This document shows positions 54,047-62,195 of a stretch of 64,000 nt of DNA, in pieces. Position 1 is the stretch's first letter. Every line of letters starts with the position of its first letter. Location of the stretch: the NCBI GenBank assembly GCA_027485995.1, contig JAIXPW010000263.1:48733-112732 (forward strand), written 5' to 3'. The DNA comes from Verrucomicrobiaceae bacterium (GTDB lineage Bacteria > Verrucomicrobiota > Verrucomicrobiia > Verrucomicrobiales > Akkermansiaceae). The position numbers and the translations under genes were made by a program. The notes under the pieces are model-generated. The model worked only from the letters and a program-made list of their open reading frames with translations. It was not told where the DNA came from and ran no database searches.

Positions 54047-54102
54047 TCAGAGGATCTGGGCGAAACGGTGCAAAATGCGGCTTCGACTCCCACATCCTCT
54101 GA
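54047..54102 (-). promoter_or_regulatory. Possible structured leader RNA of EPS operon
   Basis: Bases 54047-54055 (TCAGAGGAT) and 54094-54102 (ATCCTCTGA) are a perfect 9-bp inverted repeat with a 38-base loop; within the loop CGAA/TTCG segments can pair again. The unit lies between the operator (54111-54138) and the first EPS gene. Specialised NusG proteins such as LoaP recognise RNA hairpins in leaders, so this may be a recruitment site, but no sequence match to a known element was seen. Confidence 0.4.
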
Positions 54103-54110
54103 ATTTCGCA

Positions 54111-54138
54111 GGTTTGTTCAACAAAAAATGAACAAACC
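54111..54138. promoter_or_regulatory. Operator palindrome upstream of EPS operon
   Basis: GGTTTGTTCA (54111-54120) and TGAACAAACC (54129-54138) are perfect 10-bp arms around an 8-base spacer ACAAAAAA. The same half-sites with the same spacing occur at 55251-55278 upstream of the GbsR/MarR-type regulator. The site lies 142 bp upstream of the UDP-xylose synthase-like gene start and 36 bp after the NusG-paralogue stop. There is no T run beyond the arms, so it is not an intrinsic terminator. The likely ligand is the regulator at 54713-55237. Confidence 0.7.
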
Positions 54139-54173
54139 ACTTCCGGCGATCAAATCTTCAACCGACGACAGTC

Positions 54174-54716
54174 TCACGGAATCGGGCGCCGGGGCAGGAG
54201 GATCGAGAACAGATCGAGATCGACCGCGTTCTGCTGACCCAAAAACTCCAGCAAGACTTTCACCCGCTCGACAGCCGGAGCCACCGCAATCACCTGACCC
54301 CGCATGCCTTGGAACGGTCCGACCGCCACTTCCACTTCCTCGCCAACGTCGATGACCGTGTTGAGGGTGAGGACGTCGCCATCGGCCTTTTCCCGCTCGA
54401 GAATCTCGTGGCGCAGCGCCGTGACAAATTCGTCAGGCACCGGTGGAATCTTGTCGCCGAAGCGCACCAACCCGCGAACGCCCTGGCTGAAGGTGATCGC
54501 GCGTTCTTGGTTCATCAGGTCGAACTTCGCCATCAGGTAGCCAGGAAACATCGGCTCCACCCACCAGATTTTTCCGCGCCGGGTGGCTTTTCGATACCGC
54601 AGACGCGGGCAGAACACCTCAACGCCCTCCAGCTCGCGCAAATGCCCGGCCGCGATGTGCTCGCGCTTCGTCTGCGCCTTCACGCAATACCACGCACTGT
54701 CCGTCACCTCACTCAT
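54174..54716 (-). CDS. NusG paralogue (RfaH/LoaP/UpxY-like antiterminator)
   Basis: A 180-residue NusG-family protein. The NGN domain covers residues 7-105 (AWYCVKAQTKRE, RYRKATRRGKIWWVEPMFPGY, RGLVRFGDK), and a KOW domain follows at 122-148 (DVGEEVEVAVGPFQGMRGQVI). It is not the housekeeping NusG: it lies alone at the head of a polysaccharide operon and not beside secE/rplK. Specialised paralogues travel with RNA polymerase and suppress termination in long operons such as capsule and O-antigen loci. The start overlaps the regulator stop (ATGA at 54713-54716), so the two are made together. Confidence 0.9.
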   Translation of the reverse strand: MSEVTDSAWYCVKAQTKREHIAAGHLRELEGVEVFCPRLRYRKATRRGKIWWVEPMFPGYLMAKFDLMNQERAITFSQGVRGLVRFGDKIPPVPDEFVTALRHEILEREKADGDVLTLNTVIDVGEEVEVAVGPFQGMRGQVIAVAPAVERVKVLLEFLGQQNAVDLDLFSILLPRRPIP

Positions 54717-55237
54717 TCGCCGAGAATACGTTGCAGTAGGGGCAGCACCTGACCGCCGCGGCGCGTCCAGTTGTCGATGCGCGCCACCCGTTCCTGGAAA
54801 AATGCCCGACGCTCCGGATCCGGCTCCTCCCTTGCGGCCTCCGCCAGCTTGCTGATCTTCTTCTTGCCGCTCTCGATGTGCGGGCGCACCTGCTCGCGGA
54901 TGAAACCGCCGACCAGCCGCTTCAGGTCCACCGCCGGCTCGAAATAAGTCCGCCGCTCGCCATTTCCCTCCACTTCACGGACCGCGCCCAGCCCCTTCAA
55001 GGCCCGCAGGCCCTGACTGGCCGAGCCCTTGCTGATGTCCAGCTTTTCCACCAAATCATCCAACGCGAGAGGCGTCGGTGAAATGAACAGAACGCCGTAG
55101 ATTTCCCCGATCGATCGAGGCAGCCCAAGGACCCTCACGCCGTCCACAAACAGGTCCACGATCTGCCGCTCAAGTCCCTCCAGGGCACTCGTTGACTCGT
55201 TTTCTTGCTCGGGCGGCGTCGCCATGCCGCAGCCCAT
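54713..55237 (-). CDS. GbsR/MarR-type transcriptional regulator
   Basis: A 174-residue winged-helix regulator. The DNA-binding part contains GLPRSIGEIYGVLFISPTP, LDDLVEKLDISKGSASQGL and LGAVREVEGNGERRTYFE, the GbsR-type helix-turn-helix and wing; a helical C-terminal part serves dimer formation. A TTG at 55261 is in frame, but the operator palindrome (55251-55278) covers it, so ATG at 55237 (MGCGMATPPE) is preferred; ATG at 55222 is also possible. It probably represses itself and, through the matching site at 54111-54138, the polysaccharide operon. The signal it responds to is unknown. Confidence 0.87.
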   Translation of the reverse strand: MGCGMATPPEQENESTSALEGLERQIVDLFVDGVRVLGLPRSIGEIYGVLFISPTPLALDDLVEKLDISKGSASQGLRALKGLGAVREVEGNGERRTYFEPAVDLKRLVGGFIREQVRPHIESGKKKISKLAEAAREEPDPERRAFFQERVARIDNWTRRGGQVLPLLQRILGE

Positions 55238-55250
55238 AGCGGTTCCCGGG

Positions 55251-55278
55251 CGTTTGTTCAAACTTTTTTGAACAAACG
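55251..55278. promoter_or_regulatory. Operator palindrome upstream of GbsR-type regulator
   Basis: CGTTTGTTCA (55251-55260) and TGAACAAACG (55269-55278) are perfect 10-bp arms; the pairing extends inward to 12 bp (TTCAAA/TTTGAA) with a 4-base centre. It begins 14 bp upstream of the regulator start at 55237 and ends 45 bp before the divergent flavin reductase gene at 55324. It shares GTTTGTTCA-N8-TGAACAAAC with the site at 54111-54138. Autoregulation is the simplest reading; control of the divergent gene is also possible. Confidence 0.72.
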
Positions 55279-55323
55279 ACCCGCCCTTGCGTTCCTGACC
55301 CTCCCGGTTTCTCGTCGGTGTTC

Positions 55324-55926
55324 ATGGAACTGAACTTCACCGGAGCCCTCGAAGAGCGCGCCTACCCCATCCTCTCCTCCCTGGTCTGCCCTCGCCCCAT
55401 CGCCTGGGTCACCACCCTCAATGAAGACGGCTCAGTCAATGTCGCACCCTTTTCCTTCTTCAACCTCGTCGGCACCGAACCGCCGCTGCTGATGTTCTGC
55501 CCCGGCGACCGCAACGACGGCACGCCGAAAGACTCCGCCCGCAACGCCCGCGACCGCGGCGAGTTCGTTGTGAACCTCGTCGATGAACCCCTCGCCGAAG
55601 CCATGAACCGCACCTCCGCCGCCCTGCCTCCCGGGGAAAGCGAGGCCCTGCGGGAAAACCTCATCCTGCTTCCCTCTTCGACGATCGCCACCCCACGCAT
55701 CGCCGGTGCCCCCGCCTCGTTCGAATGCACCGTCCACTCGATCCAGCTCATCGGCCAGAACCGCCTCATCCTCGGACTCATCCAGCGCACCCACGTCCGC
55801 GACGATCTCTATGATCCGGAAAGCGCCCGCATCCGCACCGACCTCTACCACCCGGTCGGCCGCATGGCCTCGCCGAATTGGTACTGCCACACAGGCGACC
55901 AGTTTGAAATGATCCGGCCTGCCTGA
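55324..55926 (+). CDS. Flavin reductase family protein (FMN-binding split barrel)
   Basis: A 200-residue flavoprotein. RPIAWVTTLNEDGSVNVAPFSFFN is the flavin-binding core of the flavin reductase-like domain, and GEFVVNLVDEP and ASFECTVHSIQ follow. Such proteins reduce FMN or act as small FMN oxidoreductases; the partner is unknown. ATG at 55324 (MELNFTGAL) is used; the GTG at 55318 would add two residues. It is transcribed away from the regulator, with the operator palindrome in the shared upstream region. Its stop overlaps the next start by one base (TGATG), so it forms an operon with the tRNA-modifying enzyme. Confidence 0.88.
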   Translation: MELNFTGALEERAYPILSSLVCPRPIAWVTTLNEDGSVNVAPFSFFNLVGTEPPLLMFCPGDRNDGTPKDSARNARDRGEFVVNLVDEPLAEAMNRTSAALPPGESEALRENLILLPSSTIATPRIAGAPASFECTVHSIQLIGQNRLILGLIQRTHVRDDLYDPESARIRTDLYHPVGRMASPNWYCHTGDQFEMIRPA

Positions 55927-56981
55927 TGCAGTCCCTCCTTCCCAACGGCCGACCCGCCCTCATCCTCGCCCCGATGCAGGACGTGACCGACCTGCCGTTC
56001 ATGCGCGTCATCACCCGCCGCGGCGGGCCCGACTGGTTCGTGACCGAATATTTCCGCGTCCATCCGGATTCGAAAATCGAGCCCTACATCCTCCGCTCGA
56101 TCCGGGAAAACGAAACCGGCAAGCCCGTCTTCGCGCAGATGATCGGTCATGATATTCCGTCACTTGTTAGAACCGCGAAAGACCTGCTCAAGCACGACGT
56201 TGCCGGCATCGACCTCAACCTCGGCTGCCCCGCGCCCGTTGTCTGCAAGAAAGACGCCGGCGGCGGACTGCTGCGGAATCCGGAGCGCATCGACGCCATC
56301 CTAGGAGCTCTGCGCGAGGCCATTCCCGGGAGATTCACCGTGAAGACCCGCATCGGCTATCACGAGGCCGACGAGTTTCCCCGGCTGTTGGAAATTTTCC
56401 GCAAGCACGCCATCGACTCGCTCGCCATCCACGGTCGCACCGTTGCCGAGCGCTACCAATCGCCCGTCCATCCCGACTGCGTGAAGCTCGCCGTCGAGAC
56501 GCTTTCCTGCCCTGTCATCGCGAATGGCAACGTCGTCGATGTCCCCACCGGCCTCGGCTACCTCGCACGATCGAATGCCGCCGGCCTGATGATCGGTCGC
56601 GGCGCGATCCGGAATCCATGGATCTTCGACCAATTCCGTGCCGCCTTTTCCGGAACCCCTCCGCCGGTGCCAAGCCATCGCGATCTGCTCGACTACGTCA
56701 ATGAGCTCCACGACGAACTCGCCCGCGAGACCAAGCGCTTCGATCCGAACGCCCACATCCAGCGCATGAAAAAGACGATGGTCTACATCACCCAGGGCAT
56801 CGATGAGGACTTCAGCCACCGCATCCTCCGCGCCCGCACGCCGGAGGAATTCCACTCCGCCTGCCAGGACCATCTCGACAACCACTCCCCGCTCCAGCCA
56901 ACCCCGCCGGAAAACTCCCGCCTGTTCTGTGGGTTCAGCGCGTTGGCTGAAGAGTCAGGAACCGCGAATGGACGCCAATGA
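55926..56981 (+). CDS. tRNA-dihydrouridine synthase
   Basis: A 351-residue FMN-dependent TIM-barrel enzyme that reduces uridines in tRNA. LAPMQDVTDLPF (14-25) is the family start; DLNLGCPAPVV (96-106) carries catalytic C101; GRFTVKTRIGY, LAIHGRT and IANGNVVD follow in order, the last giving FMN contacts. It is one base overlapped with the flavin reductase gene. The final residues (after FSALAEESG) run into a repeat element at 56958, so the natural C-terminus may have been replaced or extended by repeat insertion. The Dus subtype is not assigned. Confidence 0.92.
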   Translation: MQSLLPNGRPALILAPMQDVTDLPFMRVITRRGGPDWFVTEYFRVHPDSKIEPYILRSIRENETGKPVFAQMIGHDIPSLVRTAKDLLKHDVAGIDLNLGCPAPVVCKKDAGGGLLRNPERIDAILGALREAIPGRFTVKTRIGYHEADEFPRLLEIFRKHAIDSLAIHGRTVAERYQSPVHPDCVKLAVETLSCPVIANGNVVDVPTGLGYLARSNAAGLMIGRGAIRNPWIFDQFRAAFSGTPPPVPSHRDLLDYVNELHDELARETKRFDPNAHIQRMKKTMVYITQGIDEDFSHRILRARTPEEFHSACQDHLDNHSPLQPTPPENSRLFCGFSALAEESGTANGRQ

Positions 56982-57101
56982 ACACGAATGGAATTCAGCA
57001 ATGCCGATCAAGTTCATCTCTCACATTCGTGCCCATCCTCTTCATTCGTGGTGATTCCATTCATCCAACATTCTCGTCCCTTGGCGTCCATTCGCGGTTC
57101 C
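56958..57101. repeat. 144-bp inverted repeat element
   Basis: Perfect 21-bp terminal arms: 56958-56978 reads GGAACCGCGAATGGACGCCAA and 57081-57101 is its exact reverse complement (arms given over 20 bases only by position otherwise). The interior has partly palindromic GAATGGA/TCCATTC blocks. Such GAATGGACGC repeats look like dispersed REP-type or MITE-like elements. The left arm overlaps the last codons of the tRNA-dihydrouridine synthase gene and the right arm ends 16 bp before the next start. Confidence 0.75.
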
Positions 57102-57116
57102 CAACTTCCACCTGAA

Positions 57117-57770
57117 ATGATCGCCTTTCCCTCCATTCAAAACGAGCTCGCCCGACAAATCCGCGAGGCTCGGGTGGATCATGAGGCCTTTGAGAAGCCG
57201 CTGAGAATTTGCGAGCTCGCCGACTGCCGCGCCACCTGTTGCCACGACGGCGTCTATCTGGAAATCGAAGAGCGGGACATCCTCGCCGACGTCATCGCCA
57301 CCCACGCTGATCAACTGGCCAGCTACGATTGGAACGAGCCCGAAATCTTCCAGCAGATGGCCGACGGTCGCTGGAAATCCATCACGCTTCCAGACCCCGC
57401 ACCTGCAGAGGATTTCCCCGCCCACTTTCCAAAAACCCGCTGCGTCTTTCTCGATTCCGCTCACCGCTGCGTGCTCCAACGGCTCGCGATGGACGAGGGC
57501 CGCCACCCCTGGTTCTGGAAGCCCGTCTCCTGCTGGATGCACCCCCTCCTGCTCAAGCCCGGCCGCCATGGGGGACGCCCGGAGCTCACCCTCGCCACTC
57601 CGGAAAACGATCCCGCCGCCCAATCCGGCTATCCCGGATTCTCCGCCTTCACCCCCTGCGGCATCCCCTGCCAAAGCGGCCCACCCGCCCACCAAACCCT
57701 CGCCCCCGAACTGGACCTGTTAGGCCGCATCGCCGGGCGGGATCTCGCACGTGAGCTGAGTCCGACTTGA
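57117..57770 (+). CDS. Cysteine-cluster protein (YkgJ/DUF3109-like)
   Basis: A 217-residue protein with cysteines spaced as a metal site: C32, C37, C41 and C42 in CELADCRATCC, then TRCVFLDSAHRCVLQ, SCWMHP, and CGIPC near the C-terminus. This resembles the zinc- or iron-sulfur-binding cysteine-cluster families (YkgJ, DUF3109), whose role is not known. ATG at 57117 directly precedes the conserved part; the open frame upstream lies in the inverted repeat and is rejected. It ends 15 bp from the convergent GxxExxY gene. Confidence 0.75.
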   Translation: MIAFPSIQNELARQIREARVDHEAFEKPLRICELADCRATCCHDGVYLEIEERDILADVIATHADQLASYDWNEPEIFQQMADGRWKSITLPDPAPAEDFPAHFPKTRCVFLDSAHRCVLQRLAMDEGRHPWFWKPVSCWMHPLLLKPGRHGGRPELTLATPENDPAAQSGYPGFSAFTPCGIPCQSGPPAHQTLAPELDLLGRIAGRDLARELSPT

Positions 57771-57785
57771 CCTCCTTGCTTGAAT

Positions 57786-58178
57786 TCAGTGCAGGATGTT
57801 ATCCGGATGCTCCCACATGAACTTCCTTATCTCGAATTTGAAAGATCCGAAGTTGATGAGGAGGCCATGCTGGAGTCGTGATGACTTGAGATAACCAAGA
57901 ATCTGCGCCTCATGTTCGGCGGCAAGGGATTTGGCCGTCTTCAACTCAATGATCAAGCAGCCCTCAACCAACAAGTCCGCAAAGTAGTCTCCTATCAAAG
58001 TGCCGTCCTCATCGTAAACCTTGATCGGTGCCTGCTGCTGCACCTCAAGGCCCGCTTTCTTGAGTCTGTGATACAGGGCATTCTCATAAACCTTCTCCAG
58101 ATGCCCGTGGCCGTGATATACGTGGATGTCATAAGCTATCTGACGAACCCTGTCGCAAAGCCGTTTGATGTCTTCCAT
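57786..58178 (-). CDS. GxxExxY family protein
   Basis: A 130-residue protein of the GxxExxY family. The name motif is GHLEKVY (residues 25-31), followed by VYENALYHRLKKAGL; IKVYDEDGTLIGDYFADLLVE and IIELKTAKSL carry the acidic D...E-x-K residues typical of a nuclease-like PD-(D/E)xK fold. Function has not been shown. ATG at 58178 (MEDIKRLCDR) is the normal start; the longer open frame includes repeat sequence. Members of the family are frequent in Verrucomicrobia and Planctomycetes beside hairpin repeats, as seen just upstream here. Confidence 0.85.
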   Translation of the reverse strand: MEDIKRLCDRVRQIAYDIHVYHGHGHLEKVYENALYHRLKKAGLEVQQQAPIKVYDEDGTLIGDYFADLLVEGCLIIELKTAKSLAAEHEAQILGYLKSSRLQHGLLINFGSFKFEIRKFMWEHPDNILH

Positions 58179-58197
58179 GGTTGTGGATTTGAATTGA

Positions 58198-58639
58198 ACC
58201 ACAAAGAGCACAGAGACCAGAGAGATTGGAATCAAATTTTCAATGCCAGCCGACAATCCACCACCTGGAAACCGAAACTCTGATTCTTTGTGTTCTCTGT
58301 GATCTTTGTGGTAAACCCTCTTCATCCAGCGCCCGTCAACCGCAGACCGCCTAACCGGAACAAGATTTTGAACCACAAAGGACACAAAGAACACAAAGAC
58401 TGAAATCAAATCCCTTGTGGCCAGCGACTCCACAAGGAACTTCTGATCCTTTGTGTTCTCTGTGCTCTTTGTGGTGAATCCTCTTCATCCAGCGCCCGTC
58501 AACCGCAGACCGCCTAACCGGAACAAGATTTTGAATCACAAAGGACACAAAGAACACAAAGATTGAGATCAAATCCCTTGTGGCAAACGACTCCACAAAG
58601 AACCTTCTGATCCTTTGTGTTCTCTGTGCTCTTTGTGGT
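58198..58639. repeat. Three hairpin repeats next to the GxxExxY gene
   Basis: Three copies (about 58198-58312, 58371-58475, 58535-58639) each start with A(C/T)CACAAAG plus GACAC/AGCAC and end with CTTTGTGTTCTCTGTG-CTCTTTGTGGT, so each can fold back on itself. Between copies the spacer CTCTTCATCCAGCGCCCGTC with CCGCAGACCGCCTAACCGG recurs (58319-58373, 58483-58537), making a tandem array of about 165-175 bp period. The whole 470-bp stretch between the GxxExxY gene and rmuC contains only this array. A mobile or structural repeat family is likely. Confidence 0.8.
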
Positions 58640-58648
58640 GAATCCTCT

Positions 58649-60136
58649 TCACTCCAAAGCCGACCGCAAATCACTCGCCGCACTCCGAGCACTGGCATCC
58701 GGGATGAAGGTGAAGTCATCCTCCGGATCGAGGGCCTTCGGTTCCGGCAGCGCGGCCTGAGTCGCAGATTGCGGAAGACGGGAAAGTTTTTCCACCGGCT
58801 CCAGCACCGGCAGCGATGCGTTCTCCGGCGCGGCCTTGAGGTCCTCGAATTTCCGCGCGGCGGGGAGGACTCGGGATTCGAACGACGCGACGGCGTTGTT
58901 GTAGTTTTGCACCGCGCTGTCGAGGGACTTGCCGACCTTCGTGAAATGGCCGGTGAGCGTGCCGAGTCGCTCGTAAACCTGACGTCCGAGTGCGGAGATC
59001 TCGCGTGCGTTGTCAGCCAACGCTTCCTGACGCCAGCCGTAGGCGACCGCACGCAGCAGGGCGATCAGCGTGGTCGGCGTGGCGAGGATGACGCCATGCT
59101 CGACACCGCGTTCGATCAGGCCGGGATCGAATTGCAGCGCGGCGGAAAAGAACGACTCGCTCGGCAGGAACAGCACGGTGAACTCCGGCGCATGATCGAA
59201 CTGCGCGGTGTAGTTTTTCGAGGAAAGCTGCTCGATGTGCGTGCGGACCTGTCGGCTGTGGCGGCGCAGCGAGTCATCGCGAGCAGAGTCGTCGGTGGCC
59301 TCCAGCGCGTCGAGATACGCGTCCATCGGCGTCTTGGAATCGACGACCAGGGTCTTCCCCCCCGGCAGCTTGATGATGAGGTCGGGTCGGAGGCGCTTGC
59401 CTTCGTCGGTGGTCGAGGTGTGCTGGGTTTCGAAATCGCAATGCTCCTGCATGCCCGCGAGTTCGACCACGCGACGCAACTGGAGTTCGCCCCATTGGCC
59501 GCGACCGGTCGGCTGGCGCAGGGCCTTCACGAGATTGGCGGTTTCCTTTTGAAGGCCGAGCTGGCCCTCGCCGAGGGTCTTCACCTGCTGCTGGAGTTCC
59601 GAGTAGGCGGCGACGCGGGATTTCTCGATCTCGCCGACCCGGAGTTCGAATTTTCCGAGCGATTCCGCCACCGGTTTGATGAGGGCCTCGATGGCGGATT
59701 TCTTCTGCTCGATGTCGCCCTTGGCCTCTTCGGTCTGAGCGCGGAGGGAGGTTTTCGCGAGCTGGAGGAACTGCTCGGCGGAGGACTTCAACGCATCGGC
59801 GGAAAGGGCCTTGAAGGTGTCGGAGAGGCGGCTTTCCGCACGGTCGAGCAGCGCCTGTTTCTCGGCAGCGGCCTTCTGTTCGTCCTCCAGTCGAGTCCGC
59901 AGCTCGGCGAGCTGGGTCGCGAGCAGGCTGGCATTTTTCTCGGTTCGACCGGACTCATCCGCCACTTGAGCCAGACGCGCCTCCAGCTCGGCGGCGCGAC
60001 GTTCCTCCGATTTCAGTCTTTCCGCTGCGGCGGCCTGCCGACCCGCCGCGATCAGCTTCGTGAAGAGCCAGCCGAAAAGGAGTCCGGCGAGGGCGGAAAG
60101 GATCTGTGACTGGTAGGGCTGGAGTTGGTCGAGCAT
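58649..60136 (-). CDS. rmuC: DNA recombination protein RmuC
   Basis: A 495-residue membrane-anchored nuclease-like protein. One helix near residues 12-30 ([14 protein letters not shown]) is followed by a long charged coiled coil to about residue 200 ([28 protein letters not shown]). The RmuC domain follows: [49 protein letters not shown] and [21 protein letters not shown]. RmuC limits DNA inversion between short repeats. The last 80 residues are a weakly conserved tail. The stop lies nine bases from the repeat array. The upstream 110-bp gap is shared with the divergent superoxide dismutase gene. Confidence 0.95.
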   Translation of the reverse strand: MLDQLQPYQSQILSALAGLLFGWLFTKLIAAGRQAAAAERLKSEERRAAELEARLAQVADESGRTEKNASLLATQLAELRTRLEDEQKAAAEKQALLDRAESRLSDTFKALSADALKSSAEQFLQLAKTSLRAQTEEAKGDIEQKKSAIEALIKPVAESLGKFELRVGEIEKSRVAAYSELQQQVKTLGEGQLGLQKETANLVKALRQPTGRGQWGELQLRRVVELAGMQEHCDFETQHTSTTDEGKRLRPDLIIKLPGGKTLVVDSKTPMDAYLDALEATDDSARDDSLRRHSRQVRTHIEQLSSKNYTAQFDHAPEFTVLFLPSESFFSAALQFDPGLIERGVEHGVILATPTTLIALLRAVAYGWRQEALADNAREISALGRQVYERLGTLTGHFTKVGKSLDSAVQNYNNAVASFESRVLPAARKFEDLKAAPENASLPVLEPVEKLSRLPQSATQAALPEPKALDPEDDFTFIPDASARSAASDLRSALE

Positions 60137-60246
60137 GGTGGATTTTGCCTTGCGGCAGGGAGAATGCGAGCGAAGGCTGTGCCGTCATCGCTCTGGAACG
60201 GCCTACCCGTCACCGCGATCCAACGCAAACCAAACTCCTCATTCCC

Positions 60247-60870
<624 letters not shown>

Positions 60871-60900
60871 TCGGACCGTTCTGACACTTCATTTCATTCG

Positions 60901-60930
60901 AGCGGGGACAGCGATGTCCCCGCTTTTTTG
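60901..60930 (+). terminator. Rho-independent terminator after superoxide dismutase gene
   Basis: AGCGGGGACA (60901-60910) pairs perfectly with TGTCCCCGCT (60915-60924) around a 4-base loop GCGA, followed by a T run (60924-60929). It lies 30 bp after the sod stop codon and 12 bp before the next gene start, a clear intrinsic terminator for the sod transcript. Confidence 0.93.
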
Positions 60931-60941
60931 TTTTCATCCCC

Positions 60942-62195
60942 GTGCGCCGTTTCTTCATCAGCCTCCTGCTTTTCGCCCTGCTGGCCACCGCCACCGGGGT
61001 TCTATGGAGGCATCGCTTTGAGCACGCGGGCCCACCGCTTTCCGAACCCTTCAAGCCCGGCCTTCCCGGCTGGAAATGGCTCGAAGGAAAAGGCCGCGAG
61101 AACAATCCCGATGCCACGGGCGCACTCATCCTTTCCAAACAGAACGGCGACCCCCCGATCACTGTCGAACGGGTCCTCGGCCAGCTGGATGGCGTGCGTT
61201 TCCTCCATGTTCAGGCGGACGTGAAGTGGACCGACGTGAAACAATCCGGCGAAGTCCGCTGGGCCACCGCGCGCGGATTGATCTGCGGAAAACGACCCGA
61301 CGGCACCAACACCTGGCCCAAGGACCATTGGCTCATCAACGCCTACGGCAGCAGCGTCTGGCATCGCGAGGAGAGCGTCTTCGACCTCGTGCCCGACATT
61401 GGTGAGGCCCGCTTCGCCCTCCAGCACCTCGGCGAGCAGGGCACACTGGAAGTCCGGAACGTGGAGATCCAGGTCGTCCACCAGAGAAGTTGGTATGTGC
61501 CCTCCGCCGCCTTTCTAACAGGTCTCTGGGTCCTCTGGGCCGCCTGGACCCTCGCCCCCGCCCTGCCGCTGACGTTCCGACTGCGCCCGATCCGCAGCCT
61601 CCTCGGCGGCACGGCCGTGATCGCCGCCTCCTGGCTCCTCGTCTTCCCCCAGCCCCGCTTCTGCGCCCGACCCCTTGTTGGCGGCTTCGCACTCGGCCAG
61701 CCCATTCCAGCTCCAGTTCCCCAACCTCCGTCGGCCCCAAAACCGGTGCCACCTTCCCAGGCACCCACGCAACCGGTGACGCCCCCTCCGGTCGCAGCCC
61801 TGCCAACTCCTCCTGCCCCACCTTCTCCAACACCACCGGTGCCGCCGGTCGTCGAGAAGCGCGAAGCCAGGGTCGTGGAACAGGAGATCCGCCAGCTCGA
61901 CGAACGCTTCAACTTCCTCCACCTCCTCGCCTTCGGGTCCTTCGGGCTGGCCTTGTTCTCCACCACCCACGTTCGCACCTGGCCCATGGCCGCAATCGTC
62001 GCGCTGGCCTCGGAAGCCCTGCCGAACTGGCAGCTCGAACAAGCCTGGGACCTCGGCGATCTCGGTGACCTCGCCGCCGATTTCGCCGGTCTCGCCCTCG
62101 CCGCGCTGGCCGTGACCCTCGTCAAACGGCTCTGGCGGACGCGCGTTTCCCGATCAAACGATCCTGGAACATCCGCGTCACCAGCACCGCCGTGA
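60942..62195 (+). CDS. Membrane protein with proline-rich linker and VanZ-like C-terminus
   Basis: A 417-residue protein. Residues 1-22 are a signal anchor (RRFFISLLLFALLATATGVLW); 30-185 form a beta-rich outside domain; two helices near 190-240 follow; then a long Pro/Ala/Thr linker (about 250-310); then about 100 residues with H and F in NFLHLLAFGSFG, and EALPNWQLEQAWDLGDLGDLAADFAG, the VanZ-like pattern. Function unknown; a surface- or envelope-related role is possible. The start is the GTG at 60942, right after the terminator, which also suggests its own promoter inside the terminator region or transcription read-through. Confidence 0.75.
   Translation: MRRFFISLLLFALLATATGVLWRHRFEHAGPPLSEPFKPGLPGWKWLEGKGRENNPDATGALILSKQNGDPPITVERVLGQLDGVRFLHVQADVKWTDVKQSGEVRWATARGLICGKRPDGTNTWPKDHWLINAYGSSVWHREESVFDLVPDIGEARFALQHLGEQGTLEVRNVEIQVVHQRSWYVPSAAFLTGLWVLWAAWTLAPALPLTFRLRPIRSLLGGTAVIAASWLLVFPQPRFCARPLVGGFALGQPIPAPVPQPPSAPKPVPPSQAPTQPVTPPPVAALPTPPAPPSPTPPVPPVVEKREARVVEQEIRQLDERFNFLHLLAFGSFGLALFSTTHVRTWPMAAIVALASEALPNWQLEQAWDLGDLGDLAADFAGLALAALAVTLVKRLWRTRVSRSNDPGTSASPAPP

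Noticed and set aside
54111..54138. Reading the palindrome after the NusG paralogue as its terminator
   Set aside because: There is no T run after either arm, and the identical arms and spacing occur between divergent genes at 55251, where a terminator would make no sense.
58198..58639. CRISPR array
   Set aside because: The units are palindromic throughout with conserved spacers, too long a period, and no cas gene is present.
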